A stretch of DNA of 64,000 nucleotides from Arcticibacterium sp964021845 (GTDB lineage: Bacteria > Bacteroidota > Bacteroidia > Cytophagales > Spirosomataceae): NCBI RefSeq assembly GCF_964021845.1, contig NZ_CAXHZC010000001.1, positions 868,001 to 932,000 on the forward strand. Reading direction: 5' to 3'. The position numbers and the translations under genes are program-made. Below, one piece after another: positions 54,212-63,553 of this stretch (position 1 is its first letter; each line of letters begins with the position of its first letter). The notes under the pieces are model-generated. The model was not told where the DNA came from. It saw only the letters and a list, made by a program, of their open reading frames with translations, and ran no database searches.

Positions 54212-54697
54212 TTAAAGCATCAGTTGGTAAAAAACGCAGTCTAACCATTCTCCGTTTTTAAAGCCAATTTCTTTGAAAGTGCCTACTTCTCGGAACCCGA
54301 ATCTTATGTGAAAGTTAATACTTCCTTGATTACGAGTGTCAATACCGGCCGTCATACTATGATGGCCGTCTTTTTTTGCCCTTTCTATTAGGGCGTTCAT
54401 CAGTTTCTTTCCAAAGCCTTTGCCCTGTAAATCAGGATAAAGGTAAACACCATGCTCTAAGCTGTTTTTATACCCAGAACGAGCCCTAAATTGCCCATAT
54501 GTGGCATAACCGACTACTTTCCCATCGTCTTCTGCCACAAAAACGGGATAAGAATTTTTCTGCTTTTCAAGAAAGAAGTCCTTAAAGAAAGCCATGTCTT
54601 TAGGCTCACTATCGTAATTATATGAGCTATTGATTATATAATGATTCCAAATTTCTGAAATAGGAACTAAGTCTTGCTGTGTAGCCTCTCTAATCAT
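54212..54697 (-). CDS. GNAT N-acetyltransferase (phosphinothricin/methionine-sulfoximine type)
   Basis: 161 residues. GNAT motif A is 'GVYLYPDLQGKGFGKKLMNALIERAKKDG'-like, with the acetyl-CoA-binding Q-x-x-G-x-G (residues near 95-103). 'IREATQQDLVPISEIWNHYI' and 'HIRFGFREVGTFKEIGFKNGEWLD' match the phosphinothricin/MSO acetyltransferase (Pat/MnaT) branch. Such enzymes acetylate small amines; the natural substrate here is unknown. It is coupled to the upstream membrane gene by an ATGA overlap and lies inside the split suf locus on the opposite strand. Confidence 0.88.
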   Translation of the reverse strand: MIREATQQDLVPISEIWNHYIINSSYNYDSEPKDMAFFKDFFLEKQKNSYPVFVAEDDGKVVGYATYGQFRARSGYKNSLEHGVYLYPDLQGKGFGKKLMNALIERAKKDGHHSMTAGIDTRNQGSINFHIRFGFREVGTFKEIGFKNGEWLDCVFYQLML

Positions 54698-55368
54698 TTT
54701 TTTAATAAATGTCTAATGCTTACTAAATGGGAAAATAAAACTGTTGGAACTATAAAAGATGGTAGCCAAATGAATGGGAAAAGTAAAACGCCTCTATTGG
54801 GATTATTAAAAGACATCGTTTGAAAAGGCCCTTCAACAGATAAAATAGCCATGACTACTACATTAAGTAATAAAAACAAGCACAGAACATTCCATAGGAG
54901 GAGTCTGTTCCTATCAATTATAGGTTTTCTTATACCGTAAAATATGATTAATGGAGCAGTTAATCCTGCAATGATATCATAATTACGCCCTTCAAAGGTC
55001 ATAGCCTCCGGAATTTGCGAAGCAACAAAGAGCATCCATAAAACTATTTCTACCGGAATTCTAACTGTATGAATCCAGTAAAGTGACTCTGGATCTAGTT
55101 CATCTAAAAAGTTCTTACCCTTGGCAGAAAGGAATATGAAGGCCATTAAAATAAGTGCGGGAATAAGTGCTAAACCAAACCTTGGAGGTAAGGAGGTGGT
55201 ATCTTGATAGAAACCGGAACTTGCCAAATAGCCTTGTAAGCCCAGCCATGCATATAAAATGACTAACATAGTTTGACTTGGTTTAAACGCACGTTTAAAA
55301 AGCCAAATGGTAACAAGTGTAGTCAAAATAAAGAGGATACTAACGTATTCAGGTACTTCTGGATTCAT
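54694..55368 (-). CDS. Multi-pass membrane protein of unknown function
   Basis: 224 residues with about six to seven hydrophobic helices, beginning 'MNPEVPEYVSILFILTTLVTIWLF' and ending 'FIVPTVLFSHLVSIRHLLKK'. A polar loop 'LPPRFGLALIPAL' and 'RIPVEIVLWMLF' resemble small Bacteroidota integral membrane proteins with no known role. It overlaps the GNAT gene by 4 bp, so they are co-expressed. It sits between sufD and sufS on the opposite strand. Confidence 0.8.
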   Translation of the reverse strand: MNPEVPEYVSILFILTTLVTIWLFKRAFKPSQTMLVILYAWLGLQGYLASSGFYQDTTSLPPRFGLALIPALILMAFIFLSAKGKNFLDELDPESLYWIHTVRIPVEIVLWMLFVASQIPEAMTFEGRNYDIIAGLTAPLIIFYGIRKPIIDRNRLLLWNVLCLFLLLNVVVMAILSVEGPFQTMSFNNPNRGVLLFPFIWLPSFIVPTVLFSHLVSIRHLLKK

Positions 55369-55811
55369 ATTTCTCTGTTTTGCCTAAAGATAGTGCTCAA
55401 TTTTTATCATTCTTAATGTTCAACTCTATATCGTCATAAAATCCAATTTGTTGGTCTTTTTCTCGTAATAATTGATATGTACCTAGAGATAAGTCAGACG
55501 TTTTACTACTAACTATATTATGTAAATGCCAGTAAGTATTTAACTTTATATGATAGATGCTTTTAGCTAGTTCAAGTTACTTTCCACTAGAATGATGGCT
55601 TTTGCCTTGTCTATCATTTTCGGGATATTGTTAGATTTTGGATGCTACCCATAGGTCTCGAGACTTTCTTGTTCTTAGAAAATTTTGGTCTATTCGTAAG
55701 GAAACCGTTTGTGTAAAGATTCTGATTAAAACAGGGGGTCTATTTCTTGACACCAATATGTTAGGTACCTGGTGTAAATTATTTAGATTTTTTCCAAACT
55801 AATTGATATCT
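55369..55811. other. 443-bp divergent gap before sufS, no gene seen
   Basis: AT-rich region between the minus-strand membrane gene and sufS. It must hold promoters for both. I saw no exact spaced TTTG/TAnnTTTG pair, no hairpin with T-run and no plausible coding frame. Its length is unusual for the inside of a suf cluster and fits an insertion of the two opposing genes. Confidence 0.4.
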
Positions 55812-57071
55812 ATGCTTGTTGCAAGATTGAATAATAGAATAGAAGTCTTGAATACATTAGATATAGATAAAATAAGGGCAGAATTTCCAATTTTAGACCA
55901 AGATATAAATGGTAAAAAATTGGTATATTTTGACAATGCGGCTACTACACAAAAGCCAAAAGTGGTAATTGACGCAGTAAGTAATTATTATGCAGGGTAT
56001 AATGCTAATATTCATAGAGGAATACATCATTTGGCCGAAAAAGCTACTTCAGCCTTTGAATTGTCCAGAAAGTCTATCAAAGATTTTATCAATGCCGAAA
56101 GTACGGAAGAAGTAATTTTTACTTACGGTACCACTGATGGAATAAACTTGGTTGCTCAAACTTATGGCCGTGCTTTTTTGAAGCAAGGTGATGAAATAAT
56201 CATCAGTACTATGGAGCATCATTCTAATATAGTGCCTTGGCAGATGCTTTGTGAAGAAAAAGGATGCGTTCTGAAGGTTATTCCTATCAACGATGACGGC
56301 GACATCTTGTTTGATGAATACAAGAATTTACTGTCTGAAAAGACAAAGATAGTGTCGGTAGTATATGCTTCCAATGCTTTGGGAACGGTAAACCCGATTG
56401 CTGAGATTATAGAAGAAGCACATAAAGTGGGAGCGGTTACGTTGGTAGATGCGGCTCAGGCCATGTCTCATATAGATATTGATGTGCAAGCCTTAGATAT
56501 TGACTTCCTGTGTTTTTCTGCCCATAAACTTTATGGCCCTACAGGAATGGGTGCCTTATACGGTAAGAAAGACCTGCTAAATAAAATGCCGCCTTGGAGA
56601 GGTGGGGGAGAAATGATAAAAGAGGTAACGTTTGAGAAAACTACCTATAATGAGCTGCCGTATAAATTTGAAGCAGGTACACCAAATATTGCCGACGTCA
56701 TTGGAATTACTGCCGCTATTGATTTTGTCAATAAACTAGGTAAAAAGAACATTGCTGATTACGAAAATGAGCTTTTGCAATACGCTACAGAGAAGCTGGA
56801 GGCTATTTCCGGTCTAAAAGTAGTAGGTAAGGCCAAAGAAAAAGTAAGTGTTCTTTCATTTGTAATGGATGGAATTCATCCTCAAGATATTGGAGTTTTA
56901 TTAGACCAACAGGGCATTGCCATTAGAACTGGCCATCACTGTACGCAGCCTCTTATGCAGCGATTCGGGATTGTAGGAACTTCAAGAGCGTCTTTTGCCG
57001 TTTATAATACCAAAGAGGAGATTGACAGGTTAGCAGAAGGATTAGAGAAAGCAAAGAGGTTTTTGTTGTAA
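55812..57071 (+). CDS. sufS: Cysteine desulfurase SufS
   Basis: 419 residues from the ATG at 55812; an in-frame TTG lies three codons earlier. PLP enzyme mobilising sulfur from cysteine. Landmarks: 'FPILDQDINGKKLVYFDNAATTQKP', 'TMEHHSNIVPWQ', PLP Lys239 in 'CFSAHKLYGPTGMG', and the persulfide Cys377 in 'RTGHHCTQPLM'. The short active-site loop and the SufE gene 26 bp downstream indicate the group II SufS-SufE system. Confidence 0.97.
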   Translation: MLVARLNNRIEVLNTLDIDKIRAEFPILDQDINGKKLVYFDNAATTQKPKVVIDAVSNYYAGYNANIHRGIHHLAEKATSAFELSRKSIKDFINAESTEEVIFTYGTTDGINLVAQTYGRAFLKQGDEIIISTMEHHSNIVPWQMLCEEKGCVLKVIPINDDGDILFDEYKNLLSEKTKIVSVVYASNALGTVNPIAEIIEEAHKVGAVTLVDAAQAMSHIDIDVQALDIDFLCFSAHKLYGPTGMGALYGKKDLLNKMPPWRGGGEMIKEVTFEKTTYNELPYKFEAGTPNIADVIGITAAIDFVNKLGKKNIADYENELLQYATEKLEAISGLKVVGKAKEKVSVLSFVMDGIHPQDIGVLLDQQGIAIRTGHHCTQPLMQRFGIVGTSRASFAVYNTKEEIDRLAEGLEKAKRFLL

Positions 57072-57097
57072 CTTGCGAAAAGAAAGAGATTAAACGT

Positions 57098-57526
57098 ATG
57101 ACGATAAACGAATTACAAGAAGAGATAATAGAGGATTTTGAACTTTTCGATGATTGGGAGGGTAAATATGAGTATATCATAGACTTAGGTAAAAGTCTCC
57201 CGAAAATGGCGGATGAGTTTAAGACAGACGACAATATAATAAAGGGTTGCCAATCTATAGTCTGGTTACATCCATTTATGGATGGTGATAAAATTCATTT
57301 TCTTGCGGATAGCGAGGCCATCATTGTAAAAGGTTTGGTGAGTATGTTATTGAAGGTTTTATCAGGTCACAAGGCTGAGGAAATCTTAAATGCCGACCTT
57401 TATTTTATTGAAAAAGTAGGGCTTGCGGGGCATTTGGCTCAAACAAGGTCAAATGGGCTTGCTTCTATGGTTAAACAAATGAAAATGTATGCTTTGGCAT
57501 ATACAAGTCAAGAATTAAAGATATGA
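57098..57526 (+). CDS. sufE: Sulfur-acceptor protein SufE
   Basis: 142 residues. Accepts persulfide from SufS on Cys51 in 'NIIKGCQSIVWL'; flanking 'DWEGKYEYIIDLGKSLP' and 'GHKAEEILNADLYFIEKVGL...TRSNGLASMVKQMK' match the family along its length. Translationally coupled to the DUF59 gene by an ATGA overlap at 57523-57526. Confidence 0.96.
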   Translation: MTINELQEEIIEDFELFDDWEGKYEYIIDLGKSLPKMADEFKTDDNIIKGCQSIVWLHPFMDGDKIHFLADSEAIIVKGLVSMLLKVLSGHKAEEILNADLYFIEKVGLAGHLAQTRSNGLASMVKQMKMYALAYTSQELKI

Positions 57527-57840
57527 CAGCAGTAGAAACAGAATTAGTGGAGAAGGTAAAAGCGGCTATAAAAGAAGTTTATGACCCAGAGATACCAGTA
57601 GATGTTTTTGAACTAGGATTGATTTATGAAATAAAGGTTTTTCCTGTCAATAATGTTTATATTTTAATGACACTTACTTCACCTTCTTGTCCTTCGGCGG
57701 AAGCTATTCCAGCGGAAATTGAACAAAAAGCAAGGGAAGTAGAGGGTGTAAGTGATGTAACGGTGGAGCTTACTTTTGACCCACCCTATAGCCAAGATAT
57801 GATGTCTGAAGAGGCAAAATTGGAACTTGGTTTTATGTAA
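57523..57840 (+). CDS. DUF59/MIP18-family Fe-S assembly protein (SufT-like)
   Basis: 105 residues. 'AIKEVYDPEIPVDVFELGLIYEI' and the conserved Cys56 in 'TSPSCPSAEAIP' define the MIP18/PaaD-like DUF59 fold, with 'VELTFDPPYSQDMMSEEAK' at the end. In suf loci these proteins help mature Fe-S targets. It overlaps sufE by 4 bp and is 41 bp upstream of the bacilliredoxin gene. Confidence 0.92.
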   Translation: MTAVETELVEKVKAAIKEVYDPEIPVDVFELGLIYEIKVFPVNNVYILMTLTSPSCPSAEAIPAEIEQKAREVEGVSDVTVELTFDPPYSQDMMSEEAKLELGFM

Positions 57841-57881
57841 TTTAGAGAAAGAATTAAAGAATAATTTAAACAAATATAGAT

Positions 57882-58307
57882 ATGTATCCTCCTCATTTAG
57901 TGGCACCTATGAAAGCTCAGTTAACCGATGCAGGTTTTACAGAACTTCTTTCGGCTGCAGACGTAGATAATTTCATGGAAAACCAAAAAGGTACAGCCGT
58001 GATAGTAATAAATTCAGTATGTGGTTGTGCTGCTGGAACTTGTCGTCCTGGTGTTTTAGCTTCTTTAGCTAACGCTCAAAATAAGCCAGACCAGCTAGTA
58101 ACAGTTTTTGCCGGTGTAGATACGGAAGCTACGCAGCGTATGCGTGATCATATTCCAATGCCTCCATCTTCTCCATCAATTGCTCTTTACAAAGATGGTG
58201 AATTAGCACACTTTGTAGAAAGACATCATATTGAAGGTCGTTCGGCTGAAATGATTGCTCAGCATCTAGGAATGGTTTATGACGAACTTTGTGCTACTGA
58301 GGCATAA
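57882..58307 (+). CDS. BrxA/BrxB-family bacilliredoxin-like protein
   Basis: 141 residues of the YphP/YqiW family. The hallmark is 'SVCGCAAGTCRPGV' with Cys47-Gly-Cys49 and Cys54. In Firmicutes the CGC site removes bacillithiol from proteins; a corresponding low-molecular-weight-thiol role in Bacteroidota is plausible. Location at the end of the suf operon suggests protection or repair of Fe-S cysteines. A terminator follows. Confidence 0.92.
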   Translation: MYPPHLVAPMKAQLTDAGFTELLSAADVDNFMENQKGTAVIVINSVCGCAAGTCRPGVLASLANAQNKPDQLVTVFAGVDTEATQRMRDHIPMPPSSPSIALYKDGELAHFVERHHIEGRSAEMIAQHLGMVYDELCATEA

Positions 58308-58318
58308 ATAATAGGCGT

Positions 58319-58335
58319 ATACCGAATCACGGTAT
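58319..58335. other. Small hairpin after the bacilliredoxin gene
   Basis: ATACCG-AATCA-CGGTAT is a perfect 6-bp dyad with a 5-nt loop, 5 nt before the main terminator stem. It may be an accessory 3'-end structure. Confidence 0.4.
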
Positions 58336-58339
58336 TTTG

Positions 58340-58373
58340 GAGGCTATCTCGATTTGAGGTAGCCTCTTTTTTT
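58340..58373 (+). terminator. Intrinsic terminator of the suf operon
   Basis: GAGGCTATCTC (58340-58350) pairs with GAGGTAGCCTC (58356-58366) with one T-G pair and a 5-nt loop, followed by a run of seven Ts. About 32 bp past the bacilliredoxin stop. Confidence 0.88.
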
Positions 58374-58582
58374 GTGTACCTACCTGAATAAAGTCAATTT
58401 CGGTTTGTTCGTATATAGAATAGTGCAACTTGGCATAAAACTGCCTTAAAACTTATTCTAATCTTGTTCATGGCATAGAGTTTGAATTTGAATAGAAGAG
58501 TGTGGATGGTCAAATGCTTTCTTTTACATGACCTGCAATTCCCAATATCGAGCTCCTTCTTTTAATTTAAAAGAACCAATGT

Positions 58583-61500
58583 ATGTCAGAAAGAAAAAAT
58601 AAGTTTCAGCAGAGTATTGATAAAATACTTGAAGAGATATCGCACGAATTAGCGTGCGAAGCTGCATTAATACGCTCAAATCTTACTGGCTATAAAAAAT
58701 GTCAAATTTTTAGTAAAGAATCTAAGAAGAAAGACTTTTTAAGTATTGATTTATTAGAATTACAGCAATTTCTATCTTCTTCGAAAAAAGGAATAAGTTT
58801 TTCAGAAATAAAAAAACAATTTCCGCCTTTCTCATTTCTTTCAAAATATGATTTTATTAAAGATGCTGAACTAATTGAAATTCTTAACGAAGAAGGAAAT
58901 CAAGTAGGTCAGTTATTACTATTTTCAACAAACATTAAGTTAGAATTAAGTAGAATTAAGAGTTACCTATCGCTCTTGGCTTTGGAGTTAGAGGGATGCC
59001 ATAAGACTTCAAACCTTTCGTCGTACGAAAATATTTTTAAGATATCATCTGATATGGTGGTGGTGGCTGGAATTGATGGTTTAATCAAACGAATAAATCC
59101 TGCTTTCAGAAGAACATTACTTTGGTCTGAGGAAGATTTGCTTAAACTTAGAGTTAGCGAGATAATTCACCCTACAGATTTGGCCTTAATCATCAAGAAG
59201 ATTGAAGGCTTAGAAAAGAAAACACTGAATTTCGGGATTAATGCCCGGTTAAAACAAAAGAATGGCGGTTATAGAAAAATTGAATGGGTTATTTCGTTAG
59301 ACCATTCTAATCAACTTGTTTACGGAATTGGTCGAGATGTCACCAAGGTAGAAGAAACTAGTTTTGAGCTTTTAAGGGCAAAGGAAATGCTTGAGAGTAC
59401 TAATAAAGTGGCTCGAATTGGAGGTTGGGAGTACAAAGTAGCCAATGAGTCTCTTTACTGGACCTCTATTACTAAAGAAATACATGAAGTAACTCAAGAT
59501 TATGAAGTAGATATTAGTCAGGGGCTTTCTTTTTATAAAGAAGGAGAAAGTCTAGATAAAATTTCAAAAGCCTTTAGCACAGCTTTAGAAAAAGGTTTTC
59601 CTTTTGATGTAGAAGCTGAAATTACAACAATTAAAGGAAATGATAAATGGGTTAGGGCTATTGGCAAGCCAATATTTGTTAATGGTGAGTGTGTTAAAGT
59701 AAGTGGTACATTCCAAGATATTTCAAAAGAGAAAGGCAATCGTGTGGCTCTGGAGGCTATTAATGATAGGATGACAGCAGTTCTAAATGCAAGTACCGAG
59801 ACATGCATAATTGCAACTGACTTAGATGGTAGAATAACCCATTTTAATTCTGGCTCAGAAATACTACTGGGGTATACGGCTAAGGAAATTGTAGGTATTT
59901 ATACACCCGTTATTTTTTATGACCCTAAAGAGTTAGAAAAGCAAGCGGAAGAAAACTCAAAAGACTTTGGGTTTAAAGTTAAACCTGGCTTAGATAGTTT
60001 AAGGCTTAAGTCAAAACTTGGTTTACCTGATAATGGGGAGTTTACTTATATCACTAGAGACAATGAGCGTGTCAATGTCAAAATATCTGTTACTCCTATC
60101 AAGGATAAAAACGAGGAAATAGTAGGTTACCTAAGTGTAGCTGATGATATCACAGAGAAAAAACTTTGGGAAAAGAAGATTCTTGAAAGTGAAAAGCGAT
60201 ACAGAGTATTTTTTGATAATTCTGAAGTAATCATGTATACGCATGATTTGAAAGGAAATTTTACTTCAATGAATTCTGTGGGAGCTCGTTTAGTAGGGAT
60301 TTCAGAGGAAGAAATGAAGAATAAGAGCATTTTAGATATTATTCCAATTAAATCAAAAGGTAGCTTTCCTTACTATTTAAAAGAGTTGGAAGAAAAAGGG
60401 AAATCTAAGGGACTAATGCAGGTTATTAATCATTCTGGTAGAGAAGTTACATGGTTGTATAACAATGTAGTAGTAGAGTCGGCTAAAGGCTTTAAGTATG
60501 TTCTTGGTAGTGTTATGGACATTACAGACAGAATTGAGTTAGAAAGAGACTTAAATGAGTCAAAGAAATTAGCAGAGTTTAATGCTAAAATGAAGGATTT
60601 ATTCTTGGCTAATATGAGCCATGAAATAAGAACCCCAATGAATGCCATAACCGGATTTACAAGGTTACTAGGAGATACTAAATTGAATTTTGAACAAGAA
60701 GATTACCTTAAATCTATCAATACGGCATCTACCAATTTATTAAATATAATTAACGATATCCTTGATTTTTCTAAGATAGAATCAGGACAAGTTAACATTG
60801 AAAATGTTGAATTTAACCTGTACGACGTAGTTTCTAGTGTAGAGCGTTTGTTAAGGCCAAATGCCGAAGCGAAAAAGCTTCGTCTGGCAATTATTATTGA
60901 TGAAAATGTGCCAATGTTAATTATAGGAGATCCCACTAGGCTCGGACAGATATTGACAAATTTAATTAGTAATGCTATTAAGTTTACAGAGAATGGTTTT
61001 GTTAATCTTGAGGTGTCTTTAGTTAAGGATGATGAAGAGTCTACCGAGCTAAAGTTCAATGTAGCAGACTCTGGTATTGGCATTCCAAAAGATAAAATTC
61101 AGGTTATTTTTGAAAGGTTTACACAGGCAAATACCGATACTACAAGAAAGTATGGTGGCACAGGTTTAGGGCTGAGTATTTCAAAATCTTTGGTGGAGTT
61201 GCAGGCTGGTACATTTCATGTGGAAAGCGAGGTTGGTAAAGGTTCATGCTTTGGTTTTATGATTCCATTTAAAAAGGTTTTTGAGGTGTCAAAGGAAACT
61301 AGTATTGCCGAGAAAACTATATTAAAACATTCAGGACTCAAAGTACTCTTGGTAGAAGATAACATTCTGAATATAAAGCTAGCCATGAAGGTTTTAGAGA
61401 AGCAAGGCTTTATAGCTAAAGTGGCGGAAAACGGAAAAATAGCCGTAGACATTTTAGCAAAGGAAAGCTTTGATGTGATTTTGATGGATCTACAAATGCC

Positions 61501-62065
61501 TGAAATGGATGGATACCAAGCAACTCAATACATTAGAGATACTTTAGCGTTAAGCACGCCAATAATAGCCATGACAGCTCATTCTTTAGTAGGAGAGAAG
61601 GAAAAATGTTTAGCAATAGGAATGCAAGACTATTTACCAAAACCTTTTAGTCAAGAGCAGCTATATGAAAAAATAATAACACTATCAGAAAGCAATACAA
61701 TGAAGGAAAACATACGTGCACCTAAACCTACCTATGATTTAAACTACCTCAGAACCATGGCTGAAGGAAATAAGGAGTTTGAAAAAGAGATTATAAATAC
61801 CTCTTTAATTCATATACCCGATAATTTAAAACTGCTCCTAAATGCTATAAGACTATTGGATTTAAAGGAAATCAGTGCGGTAGCACATCGATTAAAATCT
61901 TCCTTTAATGTAATGGGGATAGATGATCAGAACCTTTTAAAAGAATTTGAACTAAGCGGTATTACTGACCTAAGTACACTTGAAAATATGTATTTCAAAC
62001 TTGATGGAATTTATAATGAAACTAGAGAGTGCCTAGAGTTAGAGTTAGAAGAGTATTACGCTTAA
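58583..62065 (+). CDS. Hybrid histidine kinase with PAS domains, receiver and HPt
   Basis: 1160 residues with no transmembrane signal, so likely cytosolic. A poorly conserved N-terminal sensor (~1-145) is followed by four PAS-type domains (~150-265, ~275-390, ~395-525, ~530-655). Then come HisKA with the phospho-acceptor His680 in 'NMSHEIRTPMN', and HATPase with 'DPTRLGQILTNLISNAIKFTENG' and 'DSGIGIPKDKIQ...KYGGTGLGLSISK'. A receiver domain carries Asp969 ('VILMDLQMPEMDG'), and a C-terminal HPt has His1102 ('VAHRLKSSFNVMG'). The complete internal phosphorelay probably feeds the single-domain response regulator 13 bp downstream. The PAS input is unknown. Confidence 0.95.
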   Translation: MSERKNKFQQSIDKILEEISHELACEAALIRSNLTGYKKCQIFSKESKKKDFLSIDLLELQQFLSSSKKGISFSEIKKQFPPFSFLSKYDFIKDAELIEILNEEGNQVGQLLLFSTNIKLELSRIKSYLSLLALELEGCHKTSNLSSYENIFKISSDMVVVAGIDGLIKRINPAFRRTLLWSEEDLLKLRVSEIIHPTDLALIIKKIEGLEKKTLNFGINARLKQKNGGYRKIEWVISLDHSNQLVYGIGRDVTKVEETSFELLRAKEMLESTNKVARIGGWEYKVANESLYWTSITKEIHEVTQDYEVDISQGLSFYKEGESLDKISKAFSTALEKGFPFDVEAEITTIKGNDKWVRAIGKPIFVNGECVKVSGTFQDISKEKGNRVALEAINDRMTAVLNASTETCIIATDLDGRITHFNSGSEILLGYTAKEIVGIYTPVIFYDPKELEKQAEENSKDFGFKVKPGLDSLRLKSKLGLPDNGEFTYITRDNERVNVKISVTPIKDKNEEIVGYLSVADDITEKKLWEKKILESEKRYRVFFDNSEVIMYTHDLKGNFTSMNSVGARLVGISEEEMKNKSILDIIPIKSKGSFPYYLKELEEKGKSKGLMQVINHSGREVTWLYNNVVVESAKGFKYVLGSVMDITDRIELERDLNESKKLAEFNAKMKDLFLANMSHEIRTPMNAITGFTRLLGDTKLNFEQEDYLKSINTASTNLLNIINDILDFSKIESGQVNIENVEFNLYDVVSSVERLLRPNAEAKKLRLAIIIDENVPMLIIGDPTRLGQILTNLISNAIKFTENGFVNLEVSLVKDDEESTELKFNVADSGIGIPKDKIQVIFERFTQANTDTTRKYGGTGLGLSISKSLVELQAGTFHVESEVGKGSCFGFMIPFKKVFEVSKETSIAEKTILKHSGLKVLLVEDNILNIKLAMKVLEKQGFIAKVAENGKIAVDILAKESFDVILMDLQMPEMDGYQATQYIRDTLALSTPIIAMTAHSLVGEKEKCLAIGMQDYLPKPFSQEQLYEKIITLSESNTMKENIRAPKPTYDLNYLRTMAEGNKEFEKEIINTSLIHIPDNLKLLLNAIRLLDLKEISAVAHRLKSSFNVMGIDDQNLLKEFELSGITDLSTLENMYFKLDGIYNETRECLELELEEYYA

Positions 62066-62078
62066 ATAAAGACCATTT

Positions 62079-62459
62079 ATGAATATATTTTTAATAGAAG
62101 ATGACGAACTGTTACTTAAAACAGTGGAGTATAAACTTAAGAAAAATGGTTTTTCTGTGGAAACGGCAAAGAATGGATATGATGCTATTGAATATCTGAA
62201 AGTAAATAAGCCAGACCTCATTGTAACGGATATTATGATGCCGTTTATTAATGGTTTAGAGATTGTGAGTCATGTAAGGAATGTTTTGAAAAGTAACACA
62301 CCTATCATAGTACTAAGCTCTGCGGGTTTAGAAAAAACAGTTTTAGAGGCGTTTGAATTAGGTGCTGATGACTTTATAACTAAGCCATTTAGTCCTAATG
62401 AATTGATTATAAGGATAAATAAAAACTTAATTAGTAGAAAAATGACTGCTAATAAATAA
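62079..62459 (+). CDS. Single-domain response regulator
   Basis: 126 residues, a bare CheY-like receiver: acidic pocket 'IEDDELL', phospho-acceptor Asp51 in 'DLIVTDIMMPFING', switch Ser/Thr region 'PIIVLSSAG' and Lys102 in 'DDFITKPFSPNEL'. No output domain, so it must act by protein contact. It lies 13 bp after the hybrid kinase and 3 bp before the HEAT-repeat gene, which is a likely partner. Confidence 0.95.
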   Translation: MNIFLIEDDELLLKTVEYKLKKNGFSVETAKNGYDAIEYLKVNKPDLIVTDIMMPFINGLEIVSHVRNVLKSNTPIIVLSSAGLEKTVLEAFELGADDFITKPFSPNELIIRINKNLISRKMTANK

Positions 62460-62462
62460 GTA

Positions 62463-63548
62463 GTGCTCAGGTTCAACATCATATTGTTAAGTTTAGACTT
62501 CCATGGTATTTCTTCCTTGGAGGTACTTTATGGTATGAGTTTTTTTCTCGTGCTTTTAAGTTTGTTTTTCTTTTGGGTAGTCATGTCTAGTAGGAAATCA
62601 AAAGAAAGGTTAGCACATGAAAAGAGTATTTTGGTGGAAAGGTGTCGAGAGTTTATTTCAGAATTAGTTTTTGAAGATAGTCTTTGCAAAGAGTCTAAAA
62701 AATTGGAACATTACCTTTTCTCATCAAAATTTAGAAGTCAGATTTTACTAGAAGAACTGATTACTCTTCATAAGAGTCTTAAAGGAGAGTTAGCCTATTT
62801 TTTAGAAGGTTACTACATAAATAAGAACCTTTATAAGCTCAGTTTTTCAAAAGTTAAGAGTCAGAATAATTATGACATTATAGAAGGGTTGTACGAATTG
62901 TCTGAGCTAAACGCCAAGGTAGCTATACCAATGGTAATTAAGATTTATAAAAAACAGCAGGAGTCAGAAATGAAGAATTACTTCTTAGAGTTTTTGATAA
63001 ATCAAAGTCCTAAAGAAGGTATAGAAGAGCTAATTAAAGCCTCTACATTTTTATCTGATTGGTTTCAAATTAAGGTTATTAATATACTTAAAGATAGAAA
63101 CTTTATAGATGTACCGAAGTTATCAAAGTGGTTAAAAAGAGGGGGGAGTCACGCCATTTTTGGATGCAGGTTAGTAGCCTATGCAAAGAAACATTCAGAG
63201 GAAGGTGAGTTAATAGGAATTCTTTCCTCTGGCAATGACAGCTTAAAAATTGAAGCTTTAAAAACTTTGGTAGCCTTAGAAGCAAAACAAACTGATGAGC
63301 TTTTAATTGAAAACTATTTTAATCAGTCGGACTTGGTACAAAAAGAAATACTGTTGACTTTAACGCAGTTTGACACTGACCTTAATATTGGTTTTCTTAA
63401 TAAATGCAAAGTAGCAAAAGAAAGGGAAACTAGGTTATTCGCTAAAAATGCCATTAGAAAGATAAACAGAGCAAAGAAATACTTTGAAGTACAGCCGCAG
63501 GCTAATTTAGCCTATAATATGACTGAGAAATTTAAAAAAGTATCATAA
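62463..63548 (+). CDS. HEAT-repeat protein with N-terminal membrane anchor
   Basis: 361 residues if it starts at the GTG at 62463; an ATG at 62535 ('MSFFLVLLSLFFFWVVMSSRKSKE') would still keep the anchor. One hydrophobic segment near the N-terminus is followed by a soluble alpha-helical domain with HEAT-like repeats ('NAKVAIPMVIKIYKKQQESEMKNYFLEFLI', 'GSHAIFGCRLVAYAKKHSEEGELIGILSSGNDSLKIEALKTLVALE'). Likely a scaffold between the response regulator (3 bp upstream) and the glycosyltransferase (5 bp downstream). No enzymatic motif. Confidence 0.8.
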   Translation: MLRFNIILLSLDFHGISSLEVLYGMSFFLVLLSLFFFWVVMSSRKSKERLAHEKSILVERCREFISELVFEDSLCKESKKLEHYLFSSKFRSQILLEELITLHKSLKGELAYFLEGYYINKNLYKLSFSKVKSQNNYDIIEGLYELSELNAKVAIPMVIKIYKKQQESEMKNYFLEFLINQSPKEGIEELIKASTFLSDWFQIKVINILKDRNFIDVPKLSKWLKRGGSHAIFGCRLVAYAKKHSEEGELIGILSSGNDSLKIEALKTLVALEAKQTDELLIENYFNQSDLVQKEILLTLTQFDTDLNIGFLNKCKVAKERETRLFAKNAIRKINRAKKYFEVQPQANLAYNMTEKFKKVS

Positions 63549-63553
63549 TAAAT

